Positions 1-27,383 of a stretch of DNA of 64,000 nucleotides are shown in pieces (the stretch's first letter is position 1; each line of letters begins with the position of its first letter). The notes beneath the pieces were generated by a model. That model saw nothing but the letters and a program-made list of their open reading frames with translations, was not told the origin of the DNA and did no database searches. Source of the stretch: Bolinopsis microptera (taxonomy: Eukaryota; Ctenophora; Tentaculata; Lobata; Bolinopsidae); assembly GCF_026151205.1 (NCBI RefSeq), contig NC_087083.1:7356460-7420459 (forward strand), given 5' to 3'. The translations under genes and the position numbers were made by a program.

Positions 1-3000
1 GGTCCATTGTCGGATACTAGTGTCATAGGAATACCTGTTCGTGCAAATATCGATCTTAATGCACGAATTGTTGCTCTAGATGTTGTATTAGCATTCATCT
101 GAATTACTTCAGGCCATTTACTATAAGCATCTACCAGTAAGAGCCACATACTGCCTAAGAAAGGCCCAGCAAAGTCTACATGGACCCGTTGGAATGGTGC
201 TGTTGCTCTAGCCCACGGATGATCTACCAGTTTGGGTAGGTTCTTACCGTACTTGCCACACGTCTCACACGTCCGAGCAGTATCCTCGATTTGTGTGTCA
301 AGACGAGGCCAGTATACATAAGAACGAGCTAAGCTCTTCATACCTGACATACCAATGTGGGTCGAATGTAATATACGTATCACAGTATCTCTCAACTTTA
401 CAGGGATGACCACTCGAGCTCCCCAGGTCACACAGCCTAGTTCCACTGTCAGCTCGTCTCTCCTGCTCCAAAAAGATGCTAGTTCTCCCTCACATTTCAG
501 GTAATCTGGCCATCCTTCCAGAATATAACACAAAACCTTGCTCAGTATCGGATCTTTCTTCGTTTCTCGAGCCACCAACTCGGCGTTGAGCATGGCTTCA
601 CTCACTGTCAGAGAAAACATATCCAAACAGTCATCTTTAACCACAGTTGGGTGTCTCACCTCCTTTGGTAGTCTCGACAGCATATCACAATTTGCGTGAT
701 CTTTTGTGGTGCGATACTCGATGTCGTATTGGTAGTTCATCAGGAATAAGGCCCACCTTGTTATCCGGTTAGCTGTCATCTCTGGAATTGGTTTGTCTCC
801 AAAGATTCGTACTAAAGCTTTGTGATCCGTGACCAGTTTAAATCTCCTTCCATAGAGATAGATATGCAGTCTCTTTATTGACCATACTATTGCCAAAGCT
901 TCTTTGTCCATTTGTGCATAGTTCCTTTCTGCAGACGATAAGGTTCGTGACACATACTCGATCGGGCGTTCTTCTCCATTAGGCATTATGTGAGATAATA
1001 CTGCTCCTATTCCAGATTTAGACGCATCCGTATCGAGTTTCAGAGGTAGCTTAGGGTTGTAGAATGTCAACACACGACGAGAACACAACAAGTTCTTCAA
1101 ACTTTGGAACGCTTTCTGCTCCTCATTGGACCACTTCCACAGCACTCCCTTTGCTCTTAACCTATCTAGGGGAGCAATAACAGATGACAGGTTCGGTAAA
1201 TATCGTCGATAGTAGTTCACTGCACCCAGAAAACTGACCAGTTGGTCCACGTTTTTGGGTTCAGGAGCCAACTTTAAACTGTCTACTTTACTCTGTACCG
1301 GTTGTATCCCCTCTGCTGATACTCAGTGTCCCAAGTAAATCACTTCTTTCTCCATAAGGCAGGTTTTCTCGAGTTTGCACTTGAATCCACGTCTCTCCAA
1401 GCGAGAAATCACTCTGTTCAGGTTAATCAAGTGCTCTTCGTCATTTTTACCCGATATTAGGATATCATCTATTCTGCAACAAGTCATCGGCACACCGCGT
1501 AGGGTATCATCCATTATTGACTGAAAGATTGCTGCAGAACTACTGATACCATAGGGTAATCTATTCCATTGGTACAGTCCTTTGTGTGTGTTAAGTGTCG
1601 TCAAGACTCGGTCCTCCTCTCTAATCTGGATGTTATTGTAAGCTTTCTTGATGTCAACTTTTGAAAACTTTAGGCCACCCCGAACTGTATTAAAGCACTC
1701 TTCCGCTGTGGGCAAAGGGTACTGTCGGGTGCTCACACACTTGTTCAACGTTGACTTGTAGTCTCCACATATTCGAACAGACTCACCTCCGTCTTTCTTT
1801 ACTGGAACTAGAGGAGTCCCCCACGGGCTATCATCTACTTTGGACAGGATACCGCTTTCAACCATTGAGTTAAGTTCATCCTCAACTTTGTGTCTCAAGG
1901 CATACGGCAGGTTTCTAGCCTTCAACATTATAGGCTTGGAGTCGTCTCGCAGGACCAAACTCGCCTCCACATCCTTCACTAGTCCAAGTCCCGATTTGAA
2001 CACATCACTCAGTTTGAGCTCCTCCAAACTTCTGCACTGATCCACTCTGGTACAGTCATCATTGAGTTTTAAATCATTCTTCACGTTGGTCCCATCAGTT
2101 TGCATCATTGGTCCCCCTCTACCGTCGCTACCTGCACATTTCTCACAGTTGTTCACCTGCTGAGAATCTTCAGAACGCTGGGTTGTCTCAATTGCCAAAC
2201 GGTTGACCAACCTGGTACTTAGCAGCTTGTCTAGCCAGTTCTCACCACAGAACTTAGTTATCCAGGGTCTCCCTAACAAAGTTGGGAAATCCTCGGCTAC
2301 ATACAAGTGCAAGTCCGGAACTTTTTTACCATTCATTGTCACATCCACCACTGCATAGCCATCCACGATCACCTGCTGTCCACTAGCCACTCTCAGTGTT
2401 TTCCTGCTGGGTTGTAATGTTAAACTTGACAAACCACAGGACACTAAGACACGTTTACTGACAACAGATACCGCCGAACCAGAATCAAATTCCATATTTA
2501 AGATTTTACCGTTAATCAATACATCAACTGTCGGTTTACCTTCCAACTGGTTTACATCATAAATCAATTTATCGGAATTAGAATTAGATTCAGCACTATT
2601 CAATTTAAACTTGGAATCAGCAATATTTTCATGCAACCGAGAAATCGTACAAATCCCCAAAGAATTTACAATTATGGAACAATTATCATGCAACTGTGAT
2701 CGCTCATTAACTTCTATGAAGTTACACTGAAGCCCATAAAACTCCTCGTCGAGAATGCTGTTGCAGTTGTCGTCAAACTCTTGTAGTTCTGCATCGCTGT
2801 CTACATTGTTGACATCTCGCTTGTTCCAATTACTCCTACACTTGCTACTGATGTGCCCAAGTCCCGAACATTTGTAACATCTCACCTCACATTTATCAGC
2901 CTCATGACCCCTTAAACCACACTTCTTACACTTGGTTTTTGATTTGTTGTTTGAGTCCCGATTTTCCGGCTGATATTGTTTTTTGTCCATTTGAGATGAC

Positions 3001-3659
3001 TCCCCCTTCTTCAGATAAGGGTTATTTACTGTTCTCTTGAATGTTGGATGTTTACTATACTTAACACTGTTCACTGTGGCAGACATACTACCATGCATTC
3101 CTTGAGCCTCTTTCTGAGCTTGCTCTCTGTTGAGCGCTTCTCTTATGGCTGTTTCCAGATCCAAATCTGTTTTGACTAACAGTTCCGATACCAGTTTCTC
3201 GTCCTTCAGACCGCACAGAATCTGATCTAGCAAAGCTTCGTTATAGTTTGTGCCAAATTCACACTCATTTGCCAGTGACCTTAATCTTGATATAAAGCTG
3301 GCTCCAGACTCATCTGACTGCTGGCGTCCACTCCTAAATTTGTGCCTTTGAGCGAATTTAGTAGGTGCCGGTGCCAGGTGGTCCAATAACAACTTCCTCA
3401 GTCTAGGGTGGTTTGAGTCAGCTACATTCTCCGGCGCACACAAAGCTTTTAAAAGCTTGAATATTTCAGCATCACATTTAGATATGAACACCGCTACATT
3501 CTTTTTTATGATCAAAGTTCGCTCTGCTGCGTTACTGCTGTCCTCTGCTAGGTCCGGCACTGTCCCCATCCAAGAATTGGCCAGGGCGTGAAAATCAAAC
3601 CTTTCTAACCAACTTTTCACGTCCGCCATTAGTGACAGGTTCTCCAACTTGTTTGCCAT
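1..3659 (-). pseudogene. gag-pol polyprotein gene with an in-frame stop
   Basis: The frame is open from 3683 to a TGA at 1325-1323 and then open again, same frame, to the left edge. I place the start at the ATG at 3659-3657 because the earlier in-frame start overlaps the primer-binding site. Visible parts: gag; CCHC knuckles near 2935-2840; protease motif FDSGSAVSVVS near 2490-2455; reverse transcriptase with a catalytic box reading RIDDILISG near 1475-1450; RNase H (TDASKSGIGAVL near 1030; DKEAL near 905); integrase HHCC near 380-265; core motifs VHVDFAGPF near 185 and LVSDNGP at the edge. Two lesions stand out: the TGA shortly after the RT catalytic box, and Arg at the usual Tyr of the YxDD box. 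The copy is therefore probably dead, although most of the frame is intact, which points to recent insertion. Confidence 0.85.
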
Positions 3660-3660
3660 C

Positions 3661-3670
3661 CTCGTCGCCA
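3661..3670 (-). other. Putative tRNA primer-binding site of the gypsy element
   Basis: Minus-strand TGGCGACGAG immediately precedes the gag start. TGG at the start and its position between LTR and gag fit a primer-binding site; TGGCGAC matches the complement of a tRNA 3' end ending GTCGCCA, as in serine tRNAs. The tRNA assignment is inference. Confidence 0.5.
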
Positions 3671-3671
3671 G

Positions 3672-3829
3672 TTGATATAACAAGGAACAGTCTATTTGGA
3701 ACTAGCCATAAGAGGCTAGGGAAGTTCATTGATTAGTAAATATAACAATATCAATTATAGTAATACAATATATAACAGTATCCAGTATCACTCTATTCTG
3801 TATTTCAATGCAAACTCTTTGCTTCACAG
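3672..3829 (-). other. Probable short 5' LTR plus intron end before the PAP-A exon
   Basis: AT-rich stretch between the primer-binding site and the splice acceptor at 3829. By position the 5' LTR must be here, so it is at most about 150 bp; its outer edge cannot be fixed because the partner LTR is outside the window. The last bases, ttgcttcacag, are the acceptor of the first PAP-A exon. Confidence 0.4.
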
Positions 3830-12267
<8,438 letters not shown>

Positions 12268-12403
12268 AACGAAAATTTCTTATCACATTGATTGTACCAT
12301 GCTTCAACAATATGAAGTGGATGTATATGTTTATTTACTTTATAAAGTTCATTTGATTGAATTTATTGAGATCTTATGTTTCGAGTAATTGTCAATATTT
12401 CAG

Positions 12404-12444
12404 GTAGGGAAAAAGGGGTAAAAAGAAAAGCAAATAACTTATAA
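12404..12444 (+). other. Possible alternative last exon of PAP-A
   Basis: An acceptor atatttcag at 12395-12403 in the right phase would splice from 12190 to give GREKGVKRKANNL-stop. This resembles the PAP-B continuation GRKRNKK, a basic possible nuclear signal, better than the 12239 exon does. Which acceptor is used cannot be told from sequence. Confidence 0.4.
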
Positions 12445-12479
12445 TGGGAGACTCGACCAAACTCGACCCATGGCGGGGG

Positions 12480-12755
12480 ATACTGATATCTGGATATTAT
12501 CCGGTTGGAAGAGACAAGGACAAGTGAAACAAGGAAGTTAGGAGTAAGGGCAAATTTTCGGCGTCAACGCCATCTTCAGGCTCAAATTATTTGTTATATA
12601 GTAGTGTTGAAAGTATTAATACTTTCAACACTACTATATAACAAATAATTTGAGCCTGAAGATGGCGTTGACGCCGAAAATTTGCCCTTACTCCTAACTT
12701 CCTTGTTTCACTTGTCCTTGTCTCTTCCAACCGGATAATATCCAGATATCAGTAT
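12480..12755. repeat. Perfect 276-bp palindrome (138-bp arms, no loop)
   Basis: Arms are exact reverse complements about a centre between 12617 and 12618 (gaaagtatt/aatactttc). A tggcgggggat motif lies directly left of it and again near 12804. No coding capacity. A fold-back mobile element or a hairpin artefact of cloning or assembly could give this. Confidence 0.9.
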
Positions 12756-13599
12756 TTCAATCATGAGACTAATAAACAGCGAACTACTCCGTTATTTGAT
12801 ATGGCGGGGGATGATAAGGTCAGAATCGTACGGAACTTAGTACCTGATCCCCCGCCCATGGTGGAAGCAACCTTGCTCCTTTATCAATTAATTAAGTGAA
12901 ATATATTTGTATATTAAATTGGATTTTCTGGCCTAGTGTTCATCTGATATGAATATAGATATAGCCACTAGCCAGTTAACCAACTGAACAAGAATGTTTT
13001 TTATACTTTTGGTTAAACAGAAAGCGGCATTTTTGATGCCGGATTTTGATGCCGGATTATTTTTTAAAGTATGTTTTAAACTAATTTGTTTGAACTTGAA
13101 CTGGAATTTTCACTGCCGGGATTTTAAGTTGTTCACTGTGATTGACAAAATTTCAAGTTATTTTTAGTAATTAATCATTCCATTAATTTGACTATTGTTT
13201 TTATATACCGTTAAAATGATTTTAAAATGACATTGGATCTATATTTTACAAATTATATTTCATTTTTAACAAATATGTATTTTGTTTAGATACTGACAAG
13301 ATTTCCAGATTTGTCTAAATTTATCAGTAAAAGACGATTGATTATCGTTGAATATCTGATACCGAATATATAAATCATATTTTTCCTCTGTTGCAGTACA
13401 GGCAGTACAGGCTCAACCCGCGTTTAACAATCAAAACTCCATCTTGCCAAAAATCAAGAATATAAAAGGATGGGCCTCAGGCCCAAATAATACAACCTTC
13501 ATAAGTCTAATTACATTTAGCAAATTTCACTGAAATTCATTAATCCCCTCGTTCTATTTAGTAAGCTGGCAACAGAGGCAATGTATAAACATTCCGACT
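12756..13599. other. Spacer between palindrome and LINE
   Basis: AT-rich sequence with no recognised gene. A first exon of PAP-B could lie here but nothing supports one. Confidence 0.4.
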
Positions 13600-13785
13600 T
13601 TACTATTGGCCTTTACAATTTTTACATTCCCAGCATTAAGTATTGTTTGTAGTTTTGTTACGTGTTGAAAAACAGAGCTCCCTTATCTCTGTTTAATCGG
13701 AAATTTTAACTGCCACTGCACTGCTACTGCACGGTGTTTGTACTTTACCTTTGTACATCTATACAAGTACAAATACACAATTGCA

Positions 13786-15348
13786 ATGGAAAAGTCTGCT
13801 CATAACTCTGCAAAGAATCTTCTCGTCAACGGTTTATGTAAAGCTTGTTCGAATGATGAGGTTGTCAAAAGTACCGACATTGTACAGTGTTTTTGGTGTA
13901 AGGACAGTTTTCATGCTATCAACTGTGATGAAACTTGCAATGTCAGTGCGCCCACGGTTTTTACTGCTCACCTGTCTCATGCTGTGAACAACACTTCATC
14001 TTATGCTAAACGATTTGGTCGCTTTCTATTTATCTGTAATGATTGTAGTACTGCTGAGGAGGAAAAGAGGGCTGCTACTACCGTAGATCGGGTAGGATTG
14101 TTAGATAATAAAATAGATGCCATAAATTTGGAGTTCAGGGAAGAGATGTCTGAACTTAAAACCTTGCTGAAGGAACAACTGTCCCAGAAACCTGAGAGAG
14201 CTCAAGAGCGATCCTCAGATCAGGTTGATTTTATGAAACAATTTGCTGAACAGTTTTCATCTTTAAAAGAAGACCTCACGAAAAATATCAATGATGTTAT
14301 TGACAATAAAGTAAACACTGTTGTAACAAAATCCGGTACTGTTTCTCATACAAAGGACGTTCTCTATTCCAGCTTGTTTACCGACTCAAACAGTTCCACA
14401 CCATCTGCTCAACCACCACATGTTCCAATTGCTCCAACACGTACACAACCTTCATCACCCGAGATTCTAATTCTGTCCCCGAAAGAAGAACAATCGGTAA
14501 ATGCTGCAACAATGACGAATGTGAAAAAATTTGCTACTGATAAATTAAAGAGCAGTCAAGTAGTATTTCTCAGATGTAATGAAAACAACAAGAAAGTTTC
14601 AATTGGCTTCCCTAATGCTGAAATTCGTGATAAGGCTACTTCACTTCTCAATGATGGAAATACCTTAGATTCGTATGGATATCAGTCTAAGAATGGCAAC
14701 AAAATGCTGCCAAAAGTTACTATTTATGGTGTTTCTTCTGAAGTTCTTGACGATATAGACACTACAGCTGTAGGGAATGATGCCGATAAACTTAGGGATC
14801 TTGAAAAGAACCACTTAGTCGCCCAAATTGTGGAGAAAAACTCGTCCATCAAAGATTTGTATGAAGCAGGGCACACCATCAGTATTGTCTATCTCAATAA
14901 GATAAAACGTTTCACCAACGATAAACAGGAACGCATAGAGCTCACTATTGGAATCAAACTATCACCATCTGTCTATAGAGTCCTCTTTAACCAACAACAA
15001 GGATCTCTCTATTTAGGTAGTCGCAGATACAAAGTAACTGATCGCTTCTACATCAAACAGTGTTATCATTGTCAAATGATTGGACACACTTCTGTTGACT
15101 GTAATGAAGTCAAAACAAATAAACATCCGACCTGCATGTACTGTATGGGAAGTCACCGGTCTTCAGCATGCCAATTTAAGCAGAAGAAGGACAAACATGC
15201 CTGTGCTCGATGTTTGGCTTCAACACACACTAATGATGCCGAGAATTCAAGAACACATAATGCGGCAGCTTACGATTGTCCTGTGTTGGTAAGAGAAACT
15301 AAACGTATTGCTGCTAACACTGACTTTATTTCAAAAAACGTAATGTGA
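13786..15348 (+). CDS. LINE ORF1 protein with PHD-like finger and zinc knuckles
   Basis: About 520 residues; ATG at 13786 chosen because the longer frame has no upstream ATG. The N-terminal third carries a C4HC3-like PHD pattern: CKAC, CFWC, H-x4-C and CNDC, within residues 18-88 or so. A charged, coiled-coil-like region follows (DNKIDAINLEFREEMSELKT). The C-terminus has Cys/His clusters CYHCQMIGHTSVDC, CMYCMGSHRSSAC and CARCLASTHT. Proteins of this kind bind the element RNA in a ribonucleoprotein; the PHD plus knuckle layout is typical of ORF1 in the CR1/L2 group. The stop TGA overlaps the ORF2 frame. Confidence 0.85.
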   Translation: MEKSAHNSAKNLLVNGLCKACSNDEVVKSTDIVQCFWCKDSFHAINCDETCNVSAPTVFTAHLSHAVNNTSSYAKRFGRFLFICNDCSTAEEEKRAATTVDRVGLLDNKIDAINLEFREEMSELKTLLKEQLSQKPERAQERSSDQVDFMKQFAEQFSSLKEDLTKNINDVIDNKVNTVVTKSGTVSHTKDVLYSSLFTDSNSSTPSAQPPHVPIAPTRTQPSSPEILILSPKEEQSVNAATMTNVKKFATDKLKSSQVVFLRCNENNKKVSIGFPNAEIRDKATSLLNDGNTLDSYGYQSKNGNKMLPKVTIYGVSSEVLDDIDTTAVGNDADKLRDLEKNHLVAQIVEKNSSIKDLYEAGHTISIVYLNKIKRFTNDKQERIELTIGIKLSPSVYRVLFNQQQGSLYLGSRRYKVTDRFYIKQCYHCQMIGHTSVDCNEVKTNKHPTCMYCMGSHRSSACQFKQKKDKHACARCLASTHTNDAENSRTHNAAAYDCPVLVRETKRIAANTDFISKNVM

Positions 15349-18296
15349 AATTAGGTGCTAATCGACAGAAATCACAGCTTTCTATTGGTTGTTTCAACGC
15401 AAGGTCTCTATGCAACAAAACTTGTGGCGTACTAGAAATGCTTAAAGATAACTCGATTTCTATCTGTTGTATCACGGAAACTTGGCTAAAAACTAATGAT
15501 CGGGCAAAATTTGCCGAAATCCGTGATTTTGGGTTCGATATTATCAGTGCCCCTCGAAGAGGTAGGGGAGGTGGTGTTGGTTTTCTCTTCAACCCCAAAA
15601 TGATATCGCCTGTACGCAATGATGTTACTAAATATTCATCTTTTGAAGTACTTGAATGTGTCATTAAAACTGCTGGTGAGATTATCAGGCTATGTGTAGT
15701 TTATCGCAGCACTCAGGCCAAAGCGAAATACGATGAAACAAAAATATCTAAGTTTATGGATGACTTTGATGGATACCTGGACAATCTTCTGCTTAAAACT
15801 GGATCTCCAATTATTTGTGGTGACTTTAATTTCCATGTTGAAGACATATACAATAATGTTGCCCAGAACTTTATTGCTCTTTGTGAGAGCAAAGGCTTCC
15901 TTCAGCATGTCGACTCTCCTACTCACATCTCCGGCGGGACACTGGACTTGTTATTTACTCTAGGCTGTGTAAGTGACTCATTGTCTGTAACAGATATGAT
16001 GGTAGAGACAAGCACTGGAACCAGCTCTGATCACTATCTAGTAAGTTTTCAGGTTCCAGTCACATTCGATCTTCATAAAGCTCGTACATATGAAGAAAAA
16101 GATGTCAGAGAGCTAAGCAAAATTGACATCGATAAGTTCAGGGAAGATCTGTTTTGTTCAGAGCTTAACCTTTCTGAATATCAATCCTTAGACGAGGCTG
16201 TGAACCTTTATCAAAATGTCCTTGAACAGGTGCTGGACAAACATGCCCCACTTATTACGAAACGATTTACTGCTGAAAAGTCTGATTTTTGGGATAATGA
16301 ATGTCAAATTGCTGTCAGAGAGAGGAGAAGGGCAAAACGAAAAGCCAAAAAGTATCCAGAGAATGATGAGTTTAAAACTACTCATTTTGAAAAATGTGTT
16401 GACGCAGAAATCACTATCAATCGAGCTAGGGATGGCTACTATGATAAACAGCTCAGTTCTTGCAAAGGAGACTCGAAAGGGACCTATAAAGTCATAAATA
16501 AACTTTTAGATAAGGAATATGGCTCCAACAAATTGCCAAATGGTGAAGATATCGAAGTGGCTGCCAAACTCAAGACTTTCTTCGATCAAAAAGTAAAGAC
16601 CATTTACTCTAATATTGAGAAGGAAATTCAAAACACTTCCCTAAACGGTCAAGGTACCAAGGACTCTACTTCGATAGATAATGCAAAGTGTAGACTTAAT
16701 CAGTTTAAGGAAGTCTCATTATCAGACCTTGAAACCTTAATTAAGAGTCTTCCCAATAAATCAAGCGTACTCGATGTCATACCAATGTGGCTCTTCAAGA
16801 ACTGCTTACCCGAGCTTCTCCCAATCATCCATTACATCGTGAATGAATCACTAAGAGTCGGAAAGTTTCCATCTGCCCTAAAAGAAGCATCTATTAGGCC
16901 TGGACTCAAGAAACCTACCTTAGATGTTGATGAGCTGAAAAACTATCGACCGATTAGCAATCTAACTTATCTGTCCAAAATACTAGAAAAAGTAGTTCAT
17001 TGCCAATTAAATGAATATGCTGATGTCAACAACCTGTTTTCCCCATATCAATCAGGCTATAGAAAATTCCATAGTTGTGAAACTGCAGTTACCAAAATAC
17101 ATAATGATATTCTAATGATGATTGACAGCAAATCGAATGTTGTGCTTCTACTCTTAGATCTATCAGCTGCTTTCGACACCATAAACCATAACCTCCTTCT
17201 TACGAAACTCAAGAATGCGTATGGTATTACAGAACTAGCACTCAGCTGGTTACAATGTTACCTTAATAATCGCACATTCAAGGTTAAAGTAAAAAAAGCC
17301 ACATCTTCTGAAGGCTATCTGGATATTGGTGTACCTCAAGGATCCATTTTAGGACCACTACTGTTCATATTGTATACCAGAGATCTTGAAGAAATTGTCA
17401 CAAAATATGGTTTCTCGATACATTTGTATGCAGATGACACACAGGTGTACTTTACTTTTGATGTTCACAGTTCTAATCCTGATTTAACAGCTGTGAAAAA
17501 TTGCTTTCTGGAGATAAAGCAATGGATGACAGTTAACTTCCTAAAACTGAATGATGAAAAAACAGAGTTCATTGATATAGGACCATATGTCAGCCCAATC
17601 CAGACAATGGATTTAGGAGACCTCTCAATCTGCCCTGTTAGCAAGGCCAAGAACCTGGGATTCCTTTTCGATCACCAAATGAATCTGGACTCTCAAATAA
17701 ATGCTGTGTCCAAAGTATGTTATTTGAATCAAAGGGACTTATCAAGAATCGGTTCAAAGCTTTCCCATGAACTAAAAGTTCAGTTAGTTCACTCCAATAT
17801 TCTCTGTTTCATAGACTACTGCAACTCAGTCTATTATGGTATAACAGAAAAGAATCTTCATAAGCTACAAAAGATACAGAACAATGCTGCTAGATTTATC
17901 TTTGGTCTTTACGGAAAAAAGATACGTGAACCTATCATGCCTTACCTCAAAAAGCTCCACTTTCTGCCTGTTCGGTTCAGAATTAAGTTCAAAATATCAC
18001 TTCTGGTCTTCAAGTGTCTTAATAACATAGTCCCTCAGTACTTACAAGGACACGTCAATCTAAGGGAAGTACGAAGACAAAGTTCCAGACTAGATGATGA
18101 CTTTTATTTGTTGAAAGTTCCTCCTGCTCCTCATTTCAGACGAACAGATGCTGCATTTATGTTTTGTGGACCAAAAATTTGGAATGAACTACCCTACTCA
18201 GTGAGATCATTATCATCTGTAGAATGTTTTAAAAATGCCCTAAAGACGTTTTATTTCCAACTAGCTTTTGATAATATTTCTAATATTTGTCCATAA
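15345..18296 (+). CDS. LINE ORF2: endonuclease and reverse transcriptase
   Basis: The 983-codon frame is open from the ORF1 stop. N-terminal exonuclease-endonuclease-phosphatase fold: IGCFNARSLCNKT, CCITETWL, CGDFNFHV and SSDHYLVSF supply the metal-binding and catalytic Asn, Glu, Asp/Asn and His. Reverse transcriptase: NYRPISNLTYLSKILEK, LLLLDLSAAFDTINH, GVPQGSILGPLLFIL and the catalytic LYADDTQVYF. The C-terminal LHFLPVRFRIKFKISLLVFK block is the conserved CR1/L2 tail. Together these nick the target and prime reverse transcription there. There is no ATG at the start; translation presumably depends on termination-reinitiation at the ATGTGA overlap. No stop or frameshift is seen, so the copy may be competent. 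Confidence 0.9.
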   Translation: MKLGANRQKSQLSIGCFNARSLCNKTCGVLEMLKDNSISICCITETWLKTNDRAKFAEIRDFGFDIISAPRRGRGGGVGFLFNPKMISPVRNDVTKYSSFEVLECVIKTAGEIIRLCVVYRSTQAKAKYDETKISKFMDDFDGYLDNLLLKTGSPIICGDFNFHVEDIYNNVAQNFIALCESKGFLQHVDSPTHISGGTLDLLFTLGCVSDSLSVTDMMVETSTGTSSDHYLVSFQVPVTFDLHKARTYEEKDVRELSKIDIDKFREDLFCSELNLSEYQSLDEAVNLYQNVLEQVLDKHAPLITKRFTAEKSDFWDNECQIAVRERRRAKRKAKKYPENDEFKTTHFEKCVDAEITINRARDGYYDKQLSSCKGDSKGTYKVINKLLDKEYGSNKLPNGEDIEVAAKLKTFFDQKVKTIYSNIEKEIQNTSLNGQGTKDSTSIDNAKCRLNQFKEVSLSDLETLIKSLPNKSSVLDVIPMWLFKNCLPELLPIIHYIVNESLRVGKFPSALKEASIRPGLKKPTLDVDELKNYRPISNLTYLSKILEKVVHCQLNEYADVNNLFSPYQSGYRKFHSCETAVTKIHNDILMMIDSKSNVVLLLLDLSAAFDTINHNLLLTKLKNAYGITELALSWLQCYLNNRTFKVKVKKATSSEGYLDIGVPQGSILGPLLFILYTRDLEEIVTKYGFSIHLYADDTQVYFTFDVHSSNPDLTAVKNCFLEIKQWMTVNFLKLNDEKTEFIDIGPYVSPIQTMDLGDLSICPVSKAKNLGFLFDHQMNLDSQINAVSKVCYLNQRDLSRIGSKLSHELKVQLVHSNILCFIDYCNSVYYGITEKNLHKLQKIQNNAARFIFGLYGKKIREPIMPYLKKLHFLPVRFRIKFKISLLVFKCLNNIVPQYLQGHVNLREVRRQSSRLDDDFYLLKVPPAPHFRRTDAAFMFCGPKIWNELPYSVRSLSSVECFKNALKTFYFQLAFDNISNICP

Positions 18297-18501
18297 TGTC
18301 TGAACTGATATGAAAGTGCATAATTTTAGTAACTTCATACAAATATTTGTTCATAAATTCTGAACTGTTTAAAAAGTCCATAATCTTGCTATTTCAACAC
18401 TAAGTCTCGCTTGAATGACTTTAATGTACATCTTTGTTGGGTATATTTTAATGTCGAAGCGTGTAATAAATGTTAGAATTTATTTATTTATTTATTTATT
18501 A

Positions 18502-18896
18502 CTAACATTCCTCCCATTCCAGTGCATGTTATGTAAGAGAGAATGACAAGGTAGGAACAATTTCAAATTTCTGGTTTATTCTTCTGGCTAGATTTGTGGC
18601 TAGATTATCATATCATCTGCTGTACAAATTTCACTGCCAGAATTTGTCAATTGACATCCTAAAAATGTATCATTATATCATGTTACAGTGCATAGGTGTT
18701 ATGAATATTGATGTAGCAAGTATAAATAAATCTGGATACTTGTGGAGAACCATATTTGTTTTGATATTTGACAGACGTTCTTTCCAAAGCAGTGATTGGT
18801 TAATTGATGTCACGTGTCAAAACAAACCTCCTCTTTTATTATTGTTACAATGTATAATGTATATGTATAATTATAATGTACCATGTAAAATGTATA
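18502..18896. other. Presumed upstream region of PAP-B
   Basis: AT-rich sequence between the LINE tail and the proposed PAP-B start. Repeated tgtataatgt near 18849-18900. An open stretch from 18596 runs in the wrong frame for PAP-B and resembles nothing known to me. Confidence 0.45.
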
Positions 18897-27106
<8,210 letters not shown>

Positions 27107-27163
27107 GGGTGGGACACTGGCTTACTGGTCACTAGTAGTCAGAGGTCAAGGTGCGAGTGCAAT

Positions 27164-27366
27164 GTTACATAGTGCACGTGTAGCGTTACACCGTGCACTT
27201 TTAGTGTTACACGAGCAGCGTTACATCGTGCACTTTTAGTGTAACATCGTGCACTTTTAACGTTACGTCATGCACGTTTAGCGTTAAATCGTGCACTTTC
27301 AGCATTAGATCGTGCACGTGCAGCGTTAAATCGTGCACGTGCAGCGTTAAATCTTGCACGTGCAGC
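27164..27366. repeat. 21-bp minisatellite just after the PAP-B stop
   Basis: Degenerate unit close to cgtgcacgtgcagcgttaaat, eight to nine copies, starting about 60 bp after the PAP-B stop and so probably in its 3' UTR. Each unit holds GTGCAC, often GTGCACGTGC. The minus strand reads as repeated VHDLTLH, an artefact of the 21-bp period. Confidence 0.88.
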
Positions 27367-27383
27367 AGAGAGTGGACTGTACC

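Larger units (their letters stand above)
1..3770 (-). mobile_element. Ty3/gypsy LTR retrotransposon, 3' part beyond left edge
   Basis: Read on the minus strand, the segment shows in order a gag region with two CCHC knuckles, an aspartic protease, reverse transcriptase, RNase H, an integrase zinc region and the start of the integrase core. This protease-RT-RNaseH-integrase order is the Ty3/gypsy order. The element lies antisense to the poly(A) polymerase gene that resumes at 3830, so it sits in an intron of that gene or immediately beside it. The left end, with the last part of integrase and the 3' LTR, is outside the window. The right boundary is approximate because only one LTR would be visible. 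Confidence 0.9.
13600..18501 (+). mobile_element. Non-LTR retrotransposon, CR1/L2-type, apparently full length
   Basis: Two intact ORFs (PHD-finger/zinc-knuckle ORF1, endonuclease-RT ORF2) overlap by 4 bases, followed by a 180-bp 3' UTR and a short (ATTT)n tail at 18476-18501. Microsatellite 3' tails and this ORF pair are usual in the CR1/L2 group. The 5' end is approximate. It lies between PAP-A and PAP-B on the same strand. Confidence 0.85.

Noticed and set aside
1323-1325. TGA as a programmed readthrough or selenocysteine codon between RT and RNase H of the gypsy element
   Set aside because: Gypsy elements do not place a readthrough codon there, no recoding structure is apparent, and the altered YxDD box already suggests decay.
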